DNA from: Planctomycetota bacterium
GTDB taxonomy: Bacteria > Planctomycetota > SZUA-567 > H5-PLA8
NCBI GenBank assembly: GCA_016200135.1
Contig: JACQFI010000015.1
Location: 1-64,000 of the forward strand
DNA length: 64,000 nt
Direction: 5' to 3'
The notes under the pieces are model-generated. The model was not told where the DNA came from, did not search any database, and saw only the letters and a list, made by a program, of their open reading frames with translations. Below are positions 16,526 through 25,600 of the stretch, piece by piece; position 1 is the first letter of the stretch, and the number at the start of each line of letters is the position of its first letter. A program made the position numbers and the translations under genes.

Positions 16526-17695
16526 ATGCCGCGTTCCGTCCGCATCCTTCCCATTCTGCTGATCCTGTTTGCCTTCGCCGTGCGCGCCGAAGACGCCGCG
16601 CCCGACTTGAAAGAAGTCCGCGCGTTCGCCGAGAAACTCCAGGCCGATCTCATCGGCGGGAAGCTTGCCGAGTTCGACGGCGCGTTCGACCTCGACGCGC
16701 TCACCGCGCGCGTGCTTAAGCAGTACCCGCAACCGGACGCGTACAGCCAGGACTTCACCAAGGGCTTCAAGCAGCTCTTTCAGCTCGGCCGGCAGATCGC
16801 GGGGCAGCTCGGCGCGCCCAGCGGCTTTAAATTGATGAAGGTCCGCGCCGAGGGCGGCGAGGCGCGCGCGACCTTCCGCTTCATCACCGGCTCCGGCGCG
16901 CTCGACTACCACGACTACGTCATCAAGGGCGCCGCGGGGAGCCTGAAAGTCCAGGACCTGTACATGTGGTCCAAGGGCGAATACTTCAGCGGCACGCTCA
17001 TGCGCGTGATGTTCCCCAACCTCTTCGCCGTGAAGAAAAAAGAGAAGCCGCTCGGTGACGACGAGAAGGCGCTGGAGCTGCGCTACGAAGCCGCGAAGGC
17101 CTTTCGCCAGCTGGTAGTGAAGGGCGACTACGCCGCGGCGCTGGCGTTCTACGATGCGATGCCCGCCGACCAGAAGAAGCTGAAGTCCGAGATGGTCCTG
17201 CGCGTCGCCGCGGCGGAACAGGCCGGCGACGAACCGCTCAAGAAAGCCATGGCCGAATTCGAGGCCGCGTATCCCGCCGATCCCACGTTCGACCTCGCCA
17301 CGCTCGACACGTACCTCAAGCGCAAGGACTGGGACGCCGTGCACAAAAGTCTCGACCGGCTCGCCGCGTTTGCCGGCCCCGACGCGTACCTCGATTTCCT
17401 CCACGCCAACACCTGCATCGTGGCCGGAAAATTCGCCGACGCGCAGGCCGCCGCCGAGAAGTCCATCGCCGCCGAACCCGCGCTGCAGGACCCGTACCTC
17501 TCGCTGATCACCGTGACGCTGAAAGGGAAGGACTTCAACGCGACCGCGCAGGCGCTCGCGCGCTTCGAGAAACAGTTCGGCAAGATCGAGGCCGACATCA
17601 CGAAGCTGGACGACTACGCCGAGTTCCTCAAATCCCCCGCGTACGCAGGCTGGAAGAAGACGCACGACGAACTGAAGTCCGACGCGCCAAAGTAG
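16526..17695 (+). CDS. Secreted TPR-like protein
   Basis: A 389-residue exported protein. The start is set by AAGGAG ten bases upstream; the much longer open frame upstream has repeat-like content. Signal peptide: PILLILFAFAVRA then EDAA. The first ~170 residues form an NTF2-like or similar alpha+beta domain (DFTKGFKQLFQLGRQ, RATFRFITGSGALDYHDYVI). From about residue 190 the protein is a chain of helical pairs of TPR style (AFRQLVVKGDYAAALAFYDA, YLDFLHANTCIVAGKFADAQ). No enzyme motif seen; probably a periplasmic adaptor. Function unassigned. Confidence 0.78.
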   Translation: MPRSVRILPILLILFAFAVRAEDAAPDLKEVRAFAEKLQADLIGGKLAEFDGAFDLDALTARVLKQYPQPDAYSQDFTKGFKQLFQLGRQIAGQLGAPSGFKLMKVRAEGGEARATFRFITGSGALDYHDYVIKGAAGSLKVQDLYMWSKGEYFSGTLMRVMFPNLFAVKKKEKPLGDDEKALELRYEAAKAFRQLVVKGDYAAALAFYDAMPADQKKLKSEMVLRVAAAEQAGDEPLKKAMAEFEAAYPADPTFDLATLDTYLKRKDWDAVHKSLDRLAAFAGPDAYLDFLHANTCIVAGKFADAQAAAEKSIAAEPALQDPYLSLITVTLKGKDFNATAQALARFEKQFGKIEADITKLDDYAEFLKSPAYAGWKKTHDELKSDAPK

Positions 17696-17737
17696 CGCAG
17701 GCATTCCTGCCTGTCCCGTCGTTGCCTGGAGATGGGC

Positions 17738-18349
17738 ATGGCCTTCCGCTTTTCTCTTCCTATCGACCCCAAAGCCGGCGAGTGGAAGCACGAGATTGTT
17801 GAACGAGCAATTTACTCCATTGGCGCCTTTGGATTTTATGGCCTTCTCTCCTATTTCGTATTTAGTTATCCCTTTCTTCTGAACTCACTCTATTACCTGG
17901 TAATGGCTTTGTTTGTCGCAATTGCTGCGGAACCCGAAGGTTTAGTGCGAAGAAGTTGGATTGTTTGGGTAGGACTGTTCGTAACCTTTTTCGTCTCATT
18001 TGTTGCGGTAAAGATGTTGGCAAATTGGATGCACGAGCCCGGACTTACCCTGGGGCCTCTAGGTGCTTTGCATGGGGGACTTTGGGGATTGGCGGCTGGC
18101 ATATGTGCTCGTTCCTTATTTGGCGCAAGCTTGGGCATGGCACTTGGAAGTCTGGGAGGATACCTGTCGATGTACCTCAGCATGTATCTTTGGAAGGTGT
18201 GGATTGTCAGCGAAAGCGGTGATGGAACATTCCCCGTTGGAAAGTTGGTTGTTGTTTCTGTCCTTGTCGGATTGGTTCGATCTTTATTCGTCGGCATCGC
18301 CGTCTGGGCCGGCGTAAAGTTCTCCAAGCGCCGCGCCGATTCGCCGTAG
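17738..18349 (+). CDS. Multi-spanning membrane protein
   Basis: A 203-residue protein with about five to six hydrophobic helices, for example GAFGFYGLLSYFVFSYPFLL, LVMALFVAIAA, WVGLFVTFFVSFVAVKML and a Gly-rich stretch ALHGGLWGLAAGICARSLFG. A first ATG at 17732 lies directly on GGAG; the second ATG six bases on has proper spacing from GGAG, so it is preferred. Codon use is more AT-rich than the neighbours, hinting at a recent arrival. Family not recognised. The gene ends at a 30-bp repeat that also occurs inverted at 9831. Confidence 0.65.
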   Translation: MAFRFSLPIDPKAGEWKHEIVERAIYSIGAFGFYGLLSYFVFSYPFLLNSLYYLVMALFVAIAAEPEGLVRRSWIVWVGLFVTFFVSFVAVKMLANWMHEPGLTLGPLGALHGGLWGLAAGICARSLFGASLGMALGSLGGYLSMYLSMYLWKVWIVSESGDGTFPVGKLVVVSVLVGLVRSLFVGIAVWAGVKFSKRRADSP

Positions 18350-18378
18350 CGGCTCCGCCGCCTGCTGTGCGGAAAGGC
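18349..18378. repeat. 30-bp repeat, inverted copy of 9831
   Basis: Exact reverse complement of 9831-9860, beginning at the last base of the membrane-protein stop codon. Confidence 0.8.
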
Positions 18379-18422
18379 TGCGCCTCGACAAGAGCGGCTC
18401 GGCTGCCTGCTCCAAGCACCCG

Positions 18423-18462
18423 CCCCTCACCCCTGCCCCTCTCCCTCAAGGGGAGAGGGGGA
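18423..18462. repeat. G/C-run palindrome (CCCCTCTCCC family)
   Basis: CCCCTCACCCCTGCCCCTC followed by the palindrome CTCCCTCAAGGGGAG. This family recurs inside the helicase gene (24370, 25703, 26322, 26745) and, as a larger palindrome, at 50505. Confidence 0.75.
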
Positions 18463-18567
18463 TGAAATCCGCCCGGCGCTGGGAATCTTCCTTCGGTATA
18501 ATTCGATTTCGAGGCGGGCACGGAGGCCCGCCCCACGAGCCATCACGCGTCACGCCAGGAAACCACC

Positions 18568-19422
18568 ATGCCCGATCCCATCGTCCTCAAAACGATCGTT
18601 GAGATGTCCGCGTGGTCCGCCAAGGCCCTCCGCAAAGACAAGTCCATCGGCTTCGTGCCCACCATGGGCGCGCTGCACGCGGGGCACAAGAGCCTCATCG
18701 ACCGCGCGCGCAAGGAGAACGACCTCATCGTCGTCTCCATCTTCGTCAATCCCACGCAGTTCGGGCCGGGCGAAGACCTCGACAAGTACCCGCGCACGTT
18801 CGAGGCCGACGAGAAGCTCTGCACGCAGGCCGGCGCCGACGCGCTCTTCTTCCCCGACCGGAAAGAGATGTACCACGAAGCGTCGCGCACCTACGTCGAA
18901 GTCGGCGGCCTGCAGGATGTCCTCTGCGGCATGTCGCGCCCGGGGCACTTCCGCGGCGTTGCCACCGTGGTCACCAAACTCTTCAACATCGTCCGGCCCA
19001 CGCGCGCGTACTTCGGGCGCAAGGACGCGCAGCAGCTCCGCATCCTCCAGACGATGGTGCGCGACCTCAACCAGCCGGTGGAAGTGGTCCCCTGCGAGAT
19101 CGTCCGCGAGCCCGACGGCCTGGCGCTGTCCAGCCGCAATGCGTATCTCTCGCCGCGCGAGCGCAAACAGGCGCTCGGCCTCTCGAAAACGCTCGAGCAC
19201 TGCAAGCAAGCCGTCGCCAAAGGCGAACGCGACGCGATGAAGCTGATCGGCGCGATGGCCGAGATGCTCGAAGAGGAGCCCGACGCCGAGATCGACTACG
19301 TCGCGATCGTGAACGCGGCCACGCTGGAAGACGTGACGACCATCGCGGGCGAATGCCTCGCGGCCCTGGCCGTGCGCATTGGGAAGACGCGGTTGATCGA
19401 TAACGTACGGCTTAATGCGTAA
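18568..19422 (+). CDS. panC: Pantothenate synthetase
   Basis: A 284-residue cytoplasmic enzyme that joins pantoate and beta-alanine with ATP to make pantothenate, the precursor of coenzyme A. Key motifs are complete: GFVPTMGALHAGH (HIGH-like nucleotide-binding signature, about 29-41), VSIFVNPTQFGP, the pantoate/adenylate region RPTRAYFGRKDAQQL (about 145-160) and the KMSKS-equivalent SSRNAYLSPRER. Normal length for the family. The partner genes panB and panD are not in the window; folK follows about 200 bases downstream. Confidence 0.96.
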   Translation: MPDPIVLKTIVEMSAWSAKALRKDKSIGFVPTMGALHAGHKSLIDRARKENDLIVVSIFVNPTQFGPGEDLDKYPRTFEADEKLCTQAGADALFFPDRKEMYHEASRTYVEVGGLQDVLCGMSRPGHFRGVATVVTKLFNIVRPTRAYFGRKDAQQLRILQTMVRDLNQPVEVVPCEIVREPDGLALSSRNAYLSPRERKQALGLSKTLEHCKQAVAKGERDAMKLIGAMAEMLEEEPDAEIDYVAIVNAATLEDVTTIAGECLAALAVRIGKTRLIDNVRLNA

Positions 19423-19626
19423 CGGCACCACGAAGACACGAAGAAGTGAAGACGCACGAAGAACGGCACGAATATATAGGAACTTCAAAAATGAATGATC
19501 TCAAGTGATAGAGAGCGTTTACGAGAAGTGTTTTGCCCACGAATTGCAGTACCGGATAAGCTGTAGCCGTTCTTCGTGAATACTTAGCCGTTCTTCGTGT
19601 CTTCGTGGTGCCGTTGTGGAGGAAGG

Positions 19627-20115
19627 ATGCCCTTAGCCTACATCGCCCTCGGCTCCAACCTTGGCGAACGCGAAGCCAACCTGCGCGCGGCGCTGGCGCT
19701 GCTTGAAGCGCGCGCGGTGAAGGTCCGGGCGGTCTCGACCCTGAGAGACACCGAACCGGTCGGCGCGCCGGCCGGCACGGAGCATCTTCGGTATCTCAAC
19801 GGGGCGGCGAAGCTGGAGACCACGCTCGAACCGCGCGAACTTCTCGCCGTTTTGCTGGATGTCGAGCGCGCGCTCGGACGAAACCGAGAGCAGGACGTCC
19901 GCAACGCGCCGCGCACGGTGGACCTCGACCTGATTCTTTATGAAGACCGCGTAATCGGCGCAGCGAGTGGGGAGGGGGATCTGTGCCTGCCGCATCCGAG
20001 AATGCATCAGCGGCGCTTTGTCCTGGAGCCGCTCGCGGAGCTCGCCCCGGACCTGCCGCACCCGGTCCTCAAGAAGACCGTGGCCCAACTGCTCGCGGAA
20101 TGCCCGAAGACGTAG
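19627..20115 (+). CDS. folK: 6-hydroxymethyl-7,8-dihydropterin pyrophosphokinase
   Basis: A 162-residue cytoplasmic enzyme that transfers pyrophosphate from ATP to 6-hydroxymethyl-7,8-dihydropterin in folate synthesis. Family signatures are visible: IALGSNLGEREANL at the start, RTVDLDLILYEDRV (acidic metal-binding pair) and LPHPRMHQRRFVLEPLAELA. The start is placed at the ATG right after GGAGGAAGG. It is immediately followed, with a small overlap, by a membrane protein. Pairing with panC may reflect a shared precursor for one-carbon and CoA metabolism or chance. Confidence 0.95.
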   Translation: MPLAYIALGSNLGEREANLRAALALLEARAVKVRAVSTLRDTEPVGAPAGTEHLRYLNGAAKLETTLEPRELLAVLLDVERALGRNREQDVRNAPRTVDLDLILYEDRVIGAASGEGDLCLPHPRMHQRRFVLEPLAELAPDLPHPVLKKTVAQLLAECPKT

Positions 20116-20921
20116 TACCGCCGTCCATTCAGCCTCAGTATTTCCAAAGAATAGAAGCGTCCGGGAGCGTCGTTTCACGCTCCCTCAAGCAGTTGGGGGA
20201 GCGGGCGCAAGCTTGCGGCGAGTTCAGCCGAGCGGGTGAGCAGGCCGGTGTACTTGCCGAGACCACGCCACTCCAACCGTTGGCAACTGGGGCAGAGCAT
20301 CCGAATCCGCCGGCCCCCGCCTATCCGCACCCGCTCTACGCGCTCGTCCTCGGCGCACTGGCCGGATTCTTCGCCGGCGGAGCCGCGGCGTCGGCGCTCG
20401 CCAAGCAGGCGTTCAGCTCCACCGAATTCCCCGTCTGGGTCCACCATCTGCTCGCCGCCGGAGTGGGTCTTGCGATCGGCCTTGCCGGCGTCGTGGCGCT
20501 GCGCGGCCGGACGTTGAGAGCGTTGTGCTGCGTGCTGCCCGCCGCGCTGGGTTTCGCGGGCTCGTGGGCGGTATTCCTGCGCTGCGCCGAACCGAGCGGC
20601 CTCGCGGACGGCGTGCCGTACGCGGCAGCGTACGCGTGGCCCGACGAACGCGCGTGGTTCGGGGTGAGTCTCGCGCTGCCCGGCGCGGCGGCGGGGCTGC
20701 TCGCGGGCCTCTCCACGCGCCGCCTCGGCGGGCTGGCCGGCGGGCTCGTGGGCGCGCTGCTGGGCGCGTGGCTCGCGGCGGAAGGCTTCGGCGCGCTGCA
20801 GCGCAGCGGACTCCCGTTCGGCTATGTGTACCCGCTGGCCTTTGCCGGCGCCGCGGGTCTCGTCCACTTCTGTATCGCGCTCGCGATCCGGTTGCTCCGA
20901 GCGGATTCCTTGAACGCATAA
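20100..20921 (+). CDS. Integral membrane protein of unknown family
   Basis: A 273-residue protein starting with an ATG within the end of folK (16-base overlap), so translation is probably coupled. After a ~75-residue hydrophilic N-terminus come about six Gly/Ala-rich membrane helices (YALVLGALAGFFAGGAAASAL, AGVGLAIGLAGVVAL, GLLAGLSTRRLGGLAGGLVG, LAFAGAAGLVHFCIALAIRLL). The frame remains open upstream to 19983 but overlaps folK. No family recognised. The gene ends just before a convergent terminator. Confidence 0.6.
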   Translation: MPEDVVPPSIQPQYFQRIEASGSVVSRSLKQLGERAQACGEFSRAGEQAGVLAETTPLQPLATGAEHPNPPAPAYPHPLYALVLGALAGFFAGGAAASALAKQAFSSTEFPVWVHHLLAAGVGLAIGLAGVVALRGRTLRALCCVLPAALGFAGSWAVFLRCAEPSGLADGVPYAAAYAWPDERAWFGVSLALPGAAAGLLAGLSTRRLGGLAGGLVGALLGAWLAAEGFGALQRSGLPFGYVYPLAFAGAAGLVHFCIALAIRLLRADSLNA

Positions 20922-20945
20922 TCCATGCGGTCCGCGTGCGCCAAT

Positions 20946-20970
20946 AAAAACGGCCCGCGCATGCGGGCCG
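20946..20970 (-). terminator. Intrinsic terminator between convergent genes
   Basis: Perfect 8-bp stem CGGCCCGC/GCGGGCCG (20951-20970) with loop GCAT. On the minus strand it is followed by five T residues, fitting the end of the gene at 20999; on the plus strand the T-run is shorter. Confidence 0.75.
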
Positions 20971-20998
20971 GTTTGCTTCTGGAATCCTGCGCCTTCCG

Positions 20999-22099
20999 TT
21001 ATTCGTGCTTCGCCATCTGTTCCACGCGCTCGCGCGCGGCCATGGCCCACCGCCCAAGCTTATCGAACGCCTTCGTGGCCTTCTCCTTCGTCTCGGGCGA
21101 ACCGTTCTTCAGTTCTGCCGCGAGCAGTTTGAACTCCACTTCCTGCTCGGGCGTGAAGACGTCCTGCCGCCCTACCATCACCCGCACAATCTCCTCCGGC
21201 TTGGGAGTGATCTGCAGCGGGATCAATCTGTCCGACACCTTCGTGTTCATGAGGTACAGCACGCGGTTGCCGTCTTCCTCCAGCCACGCGTCGCGCCACG
21301 TCGCGACCATCGCCCGCGCTTCCTTCTCGTACAGGCCCTGGGCCACGAGCGCCTTCGCGAGCGCTTCGCCAAGCGCGTCCGCGCCTTCCGAGACCTTGTG
21401 GAAGTCCACGCGCGCGTCCGCGCCGTCCTTGATCTCGCCGCCGGTGACAAACGTGACCTTATTGTCCTTCACGTTCACGGCGAAGAACGCGGCGATCGGC
21501 TCCTCGCCCTGGTTCGCGAGCGTGAACGTGCCCTGTGTGTTGGAGACCCGCAGCGGCAGCTTGGAGCCTCCCGCGCCGCGGTAAAAGAGGAAGCGTTCGT
21601 CCGCTTCGGTCTTCTCGGTCTTTACGCGCAGCGTGTTCGCGTCGGTCTCGCGGGCTCTGAAGTACCGCCCGCTCTCGCCTGCGCCCGGCAGTTTCGCCTT
21701 CTCGCCCGGCAGCACCTCAACTTCACTCCATTCGATCGTGCCGCCTTTGTCCTCCAGTTCGGCAGTGGCTTGCGGAAACCATTCGCTGAACACGCCGCCC
21801 GGGAACGAGGCCTTCACCTTTACTTTTATGGCTTCGCGCGCGTAGAAATACGTGACCGGCGTCTCAAGGCTCACCGTACTGTACAATCCGTCCTTAAGTT
21901 TCAGCACGTCTTTATAGACGAACGTCGGCAGATCGTTGTTGTTGGGATAAAAATGGAGCGGCGCGCCGTCGGATCCGGCGATGCCGGAGAACGTGCCCCA
22001 CTCATGAACGATGAGCTGCTTGGCCTTCTCGCCGTCCTCCGCCCGGATGCCTGCCGCGGCAGCCAACGCCAGCAGTGCGAGGCATAAATGTATGCGCAT
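20999..22099 (-). CDS. Secreted HEWGTF-type protein
   Basis: A 366-residue exported protein starting at the ATG preceded by GGAGG with 8-base spacing; the frame upstream has no such site. Signal peptide LLALAAAAGIRA. The mature protein opens LIVHEWGTFSGIAGSDGAPL, a signature I know from many planctomycete, verrucomicrobial and acidobacterial secreted proteins of unknown function. It has strand-rich central parts (ETPVTYFYAREAIKVKVKAS, FLFYRGAGGSKLPLRVSNTQ) and a C-terminal helical region with VRVMVGRQDVFTPEQE. It probably binds or processes envelope or extracellular material. Its family is recognised; its role is not. Confidence 0.78.
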   Translation of the reverse strand: MRIHLCLALLALAAAAGIRAEDGEKAKQLIVHEWGTFSGIAGSDGAPLHFYPNNNDLPTFVYKDVLKLKDGLYSTVSLETPVTYFYAREAIKVKVKASFPGGVFSEWFPQATAELEDKGGTIEWSEVEVLPGEKAKLPGAGESGRYFRARETDANTLRVKTEKTEADERFLFYRGAGGSKLPLRVSNTQGTFTLANQGEEPIAAFFAVNVKDNKVTFVTGGEIKDGADARVDFHKVSEGADALGEALAKALVAQGLYEKEARAMVATWRDAWLEEDGNRVLYLMNTKVSDRLIPLQITPKPEEIVRVMVGRQDVFTPEQEVEFKLLAAELKNGSPETKEKATKAFDKLGRWAMAARERVEQMAKHE

Positions 22100-22188
22100 G
22101 ACCTGAACCCTCCTGTTGAAGAATAGGATTTCCAGCACCTATAAGATACGCCCCGGAGACTGCTGGCCTTGAAACCTTTACGAACTTG

Positions 22189-22428
22189 TTACACCGTACG
22201 ATGGCTGCCGTCGCACAGCGGCGCATGGCCCGTGTGCTTGCACGCGCAGAGCGCTACTTTCTTCTTTTCGGTAATGTCCAGCTTCATCGGCTCCAGACCC
22301 GTGCCTTTGTGCGAACCGTCGCACCAGGGCTGGCTCTTGCTGCGCCCGCACGCGCACCACCAGTACTCGCCCGGTTCGAGCTCCAGCACGATGGGCGCCT
22401 TCGCGGCGACGACAGGTTTCTCAGCCAT
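22189..22428 (-). CDS. Dual CDGSH iron-sulfur protein
   Basis: A 79-residue cytoplasmic protein with two CDGSH motifs: CACGRSKSQPWCDGSH (about 26-41) and CACKHTGHAPLCDGSH (about 61-76). Each Cys-x-Cys...CDGSH set holds a [2Fe-2S] cluster with 3Cys-1His ligation, so the protein should carry two redox-active clusters, as in bacterial mitoNEET-like proteins with tandem repeats. The start is the ATG after AAGGAGCG; a TTG two codons upstream is less likely. Physiological role is unknown in bacteria; electron transfer or redox sensing is a guess. Monocistronic. Confidence 0.9.
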   Translation of the reverse strand: MAEKPVVAAKAPIVLELEPGEYWWCACGRSKSQPWCDGSHKGTGLEPMKLDITEKKKVALCACKHTGHAPLCDGSHRTV

Positions 22429-22614
22429 GTTCAACGCTCCTTATAGAGGTGTACGAAAGCGAAGTTAAGAGCTATTTGATTTAGTATTGGAAAGAAAGAC
22501 TGCAAACAAGGCAGAAAGCAGGCGGCCTGAGGTTCCCGATGGTTTAGCGACAATCCGATTGACGTAAGGCGGGCGAAGCGACGATACTCCAGACAGCCTG
22601 TTGGGAAGCCGTCG

Positions 22615-25600
22615 ATGCCGCTCGCCACCTTCCACCCCACCGTCCAGCAATGGTTCCGCCAGAAGCTCGGCGAACCGTCCGCGCCGCAGGAGCAGGGCTG
22701 GCCACTCATCCGCGCCGGCAAGAACGTCCTCATCGCCGCGCCCACCGGCAGCGGCAAGACGCTCGCCGCGTTCCTCTACGCGCTCGATCAACTCCTGCGC
22801 CAAGGCCAGGACCTGCGCGACGAGACCCAAGTGCTCTACGTCTCGCCGCTGCGCGCGCTGAGCAACGATATCCAGAAGAACCTCCAGGGTCCCTTAGGCG
22901 AGATCGCCGCCGAGGACATCTTCCTGCCGGAAGTCCGCGTGCTCGTGCGCACGGGCGACACGGCCGCGAAGGACCGCCAGGCGATGACGAAGAAGCCGCC
23001 GCACATTCTCGTCACCACGCCCGAATCGCTTTACATCCTGCTGACCAGCAACGGCGGGCGGCGCATGCTGAGCACCGTCAAGACGGTGATCGTGGACGAG
23101 ATCCACGCGCTGGCCCGCGACAAGCGCGGCAGCCACCTCGCGCTCTCGCTCGAACGCCTAGATGCCCTCTGCGGTCCGGTGCAGCGCATCGGCCTCTCGG
23201 CGACGCAGAAGCCGCTCGAAGAGATCGCGCGCTTCCTCGTCGGCCGCGACCGCCCCTGCGAGATCGTCGACGCGGGGCACCTGCGCAAGCTCGACCTCGC
23301 GGTGGAAGTCCCGCCCTCGCCGCTCGGCGCGGTCTGCTCGCACGAAGTCTGGGAAGAGATCTACGCGCGCATGGCCGAGCTGATCCAGGCGCACCGGACG
23401 ACGCTCATCTTCAGCAACACGCGCAAGCTGGCCGAACGCATGGCCGCGCGCCTCACCGGCGTGCTGGGCCCGGACAACGTCACGTGCCACCACGGCAGCT
23501 TGAGCAAAGAGATGCGCCTCGACGCCGAGCAGCGCCTGAAGGCCGGCAAGCTGCGCGCGCTCGTCGCGACCGCCTCGCTCGAACTCGGCATCGACATCGG
23601 CGACGTGGACCTCGTGATCCAGATCGGCAGCCCGCGCGCCATCGCTACCTTCTTGCAGCGCATCGGCCGCGCGGGCCACGGCAAAGACCGCGTACCCAAG
23701 GGCCGCTACTTCCCGCTTACGCTGGATGAACTCGCCGAGGCCGCCGCGCTGCTGCGCGCGGTCCGCGCGGGCGAACTCGACCGCATCCTCCAGCCGCGGA
23801 AGCCGCTCGATATCCTCGCGCAGCAGGTCGTCGCCGCGTGCGTGCCTGAAGCCTGGCACGAAGACGCGCTCTTCGAGGCCTTCCGCCGCGCGTGGCCGTA
23901 CCGCGATCTGACGCGCGCAGAGTTCGACGCAGCCGTCAAGCTCCACACGCAGGGCAGATTGGCGCTGCTGCACCGCGACGGCGTCAACCGCCGCCTGCTG
24001 GCGACCAAACGCGCGCGCCTCGCGGCCATCACCGGCGGCGGCGCGATCCCCGACACCGCGCTCTACCGCGTGCTGCAGGAACCCGAAGGCACCTTCATCG
24101 GCACGCTCGACGAGGACTTCTCCATCGAGTCCAGCGCGGGCGACATCTTCCAGCTCGGCAACACCTCGTGGCAGATTCTGAAAGTCGAATCGCGCGAGGG
24201 CGTGGTGCGCGTTGTCGACGCCAAAGGCCAGCCGCCCACCATTCCCTTCTGGGTGGGCGAAGCGCCTTCGCGCACCGCCGAACTCTCCGCCGCCGTCTCC
24301 AACCTGCGCGAAGACTACACCGCGGCGCGCCGCGTTTCTTCAGCAGGCCATACTTCTTCTGGATGCGGTTCCCCTTCCCCCCTTAAGGGGGAAGGCCGGG
24401 ATGGGGGGAAGGTTGAACCAAGCGCGACCCCCCTCCCTAACCCTCCCCCTCAAGGGGGGAGGGGACCGAACAGCGCGCCTGCGCCAAACTCAGCACTCAG
24501 TCCTGAAGACGCACTCAGCTCCGACGCATCAGCACCTGGCCCTCAGCACTCAGCACGGGTGTTCTCCGGCGCCGGATGGCTCGCGCGCGAGTCCGGCCTG
24601 GGCGAAGGCGCGGCGCTGCAGATCGCGGAGTACTTCGAGGCTGGCCTGAACGTCCTCGGCGCGCTGCCGTCGCAGAAGAAGATCGTGATCGAACGTTTCT
24701 TCGACGAGAGCGGCGGGATGCAGCTCGTGGTTCACGCGCCCTTTGGCGGCCGCATCAACCGCGCGTGGGGCCTCGCGCTGCGCAAGCGGTTCTGCCGCGG
24801 CTTCGGTTTCGAACTCCAGGCCGCGGCCGACGAAGACGCCATCGTGATTTCGCTCGGCCCGCAGCACAGCTTCCCGCTCGAGAGCGTCTACGATTTCCTG
24901 CATCCCAACAGCGCGCGCGAACTGCTGATCCAGGCGCTGCTCGACCAGCCCATGTTCGGCACGCGCTGGCGCTGGAACTCGACGCGCAGCCTGCTGGTCG
25001 AGCGCTCGCGCGGCGGCAAACGCACGCCCGCGCCGCTCGTGCGCATGCGCGCCGCCGACCTGATGGTTTCCGCGTTCCCGCACGCGCAGGCCTGCCCCGA
25101 GACCTTGCCGCAGGGCGACATCGAAGTGCCCATGGACCACCCGCTCGTGCGCCAGACCGTCGAAGACTGCCTCTTCGAAGCCATGGACGCCGAAGGTTTC
25201 CTCGGCCTGCTGCGCGGGCTGCGCGACGGTTCCATCGCGCGGCACACGGTGGACAGCGTCGAACCCAGCCCCTTCGCGCGCGGCATCCTCGCCGCCAAGC
25301 CCTACGCCTTCCTCGACGACGCGCCGCTCGAAGAACGCCGCACCTGGGCCGTCAACGCGCGCCGCACGCTCGACGTAAAAAGCGGCGAAGAACTCGGCGC
25401 CCTCGATCCTGAAGCCATCGCCCGCGTGCGCGACGAAGCCTGGCCGCATCCCGAGAACGCGGAGGAACTCCACGAGGCCCTGCAATGGATGGGCTACGTC
25501 ACCGCGGACGAGGCCGCCGCGAGCGGCTGGCGCGCGTGGCTCGAGGAACTCTCGCACGCACAGCGTGTCGTCCGCGAAACGGTCCCGCCGGTCCTCGCCG

